Below, piece after piece: positions 5,056 to 5,082 of a stretch of 5,082 nucleotides of DNA (its first letter is position 1; each line of letters opens with the position of its first letter). The position numbers and the translations under genes were made by a program. This stretch comes from Streptomyces griseus (GTDB lineage Bacteria > Bacteroidota > Bacteroidia > Chitinophagales > Chitinophagaceae): assembly GCA_943323705.2 (NCBI GenBank), contig CALPIT020000182.1, positions 1-5,082 of the forward strand. The letters are read 5' to 3'. The notes below the pieces were generated by a model. The model ran no database searches, had not been told where the DNA came from, and saw nothing but the letters and a program-made list of their open reading frames with translations.

Positions 5056-5082
5056 TAAAGCCAGTTAATAAAGCTGGCTTTA
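5056..5082 (+). terminator. Strong hairpin after the secreted-protein gene
   Basis: TAAAGCCAG (5056-5064) pairs perfectly with CTGGCTTTA (5074-5082) around a 9-base loop that can shorten to AATAA by a G:T and a T:A pair. It starts 11 bases after the stop codon, where an intrinsic terminator is expected. The stem's own 3' end contributes TTTA. The window ends here, so a following T-run cannot be seen. The symmetric A-run/T-run ends would also suit termination of a convergent gene beyond the window. Confidence 0.75.

Overview
The window most likely comes from a member of the Bacteroidota, probably near Chitinophagaceae/Sphingobacteriales. The evidence is AT-rich coding DNA, AT-rich leaders mostly without a Shine-Dalgarno, a signal peptide ending in a typical 'FSQ' motif, a lipoprotein S41 peptidase, and an intergenic C-run/G-run element of a kind I associate with this phylum. 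This placement comes from style and remembered families, not from a search.

Layout. Bases 1-1185 (+) hold the 3' part of a gene for a beta-propeller-like protein of unknown function; its start lies before the window. Bases 1186-1434 hold no gene. They are filled almost end to end by short repeats: a 7-bp CTGGAT(A/G) array starting on the base after the stop codon, an interrupted hairpin, GTTTAA(G/T) repeats, a second CTGGAT(A/G) block, and a C5/G5/G5 element that runs to 5 bases before the next gene. Bases 1435-2235 (+) encode a nitrilase-superfamily omega-amidase (YafV/Nit2-like) with an intact Glu-Lys-Cys triad. It converges, with only 2 bp between stop codons, on a minus-strand gene (2238-3737) for a lipoprotein S41 peptidase. 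Upstream of that, also on the minus strand, is a short XRE-type regulator (3845-4270). A 288-bp divergent intergenic region with several dyads separates it from a small secreted cysteine-rich protein of unknown family (4559-5044, +), followed by a strong hairpin at the window edge.

How the parts relate. The omega-amidase is a metabolic repair/salvage enzyme with no clear functional link to its neighbours. The regulator and the peptidase read in the same direction, but each appears to have its own promoter. Both candidate promoters have ATTGAA at -33 and TAATTTTA at -7, and both carry inverted TTGAA arms, so shared control, perhaps by the XRE protein, is a testable idea. The XRE gene is divergent from the secreted-protein gene and could control it through the dyads between them. 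I see no transposase, integrase, tRNA, CRISPR or known defence module. The least explained elements are the repeat mosaic at 1186-1434 and the regulator/dyads/cysteine-rich protein unit at 3845-5044.
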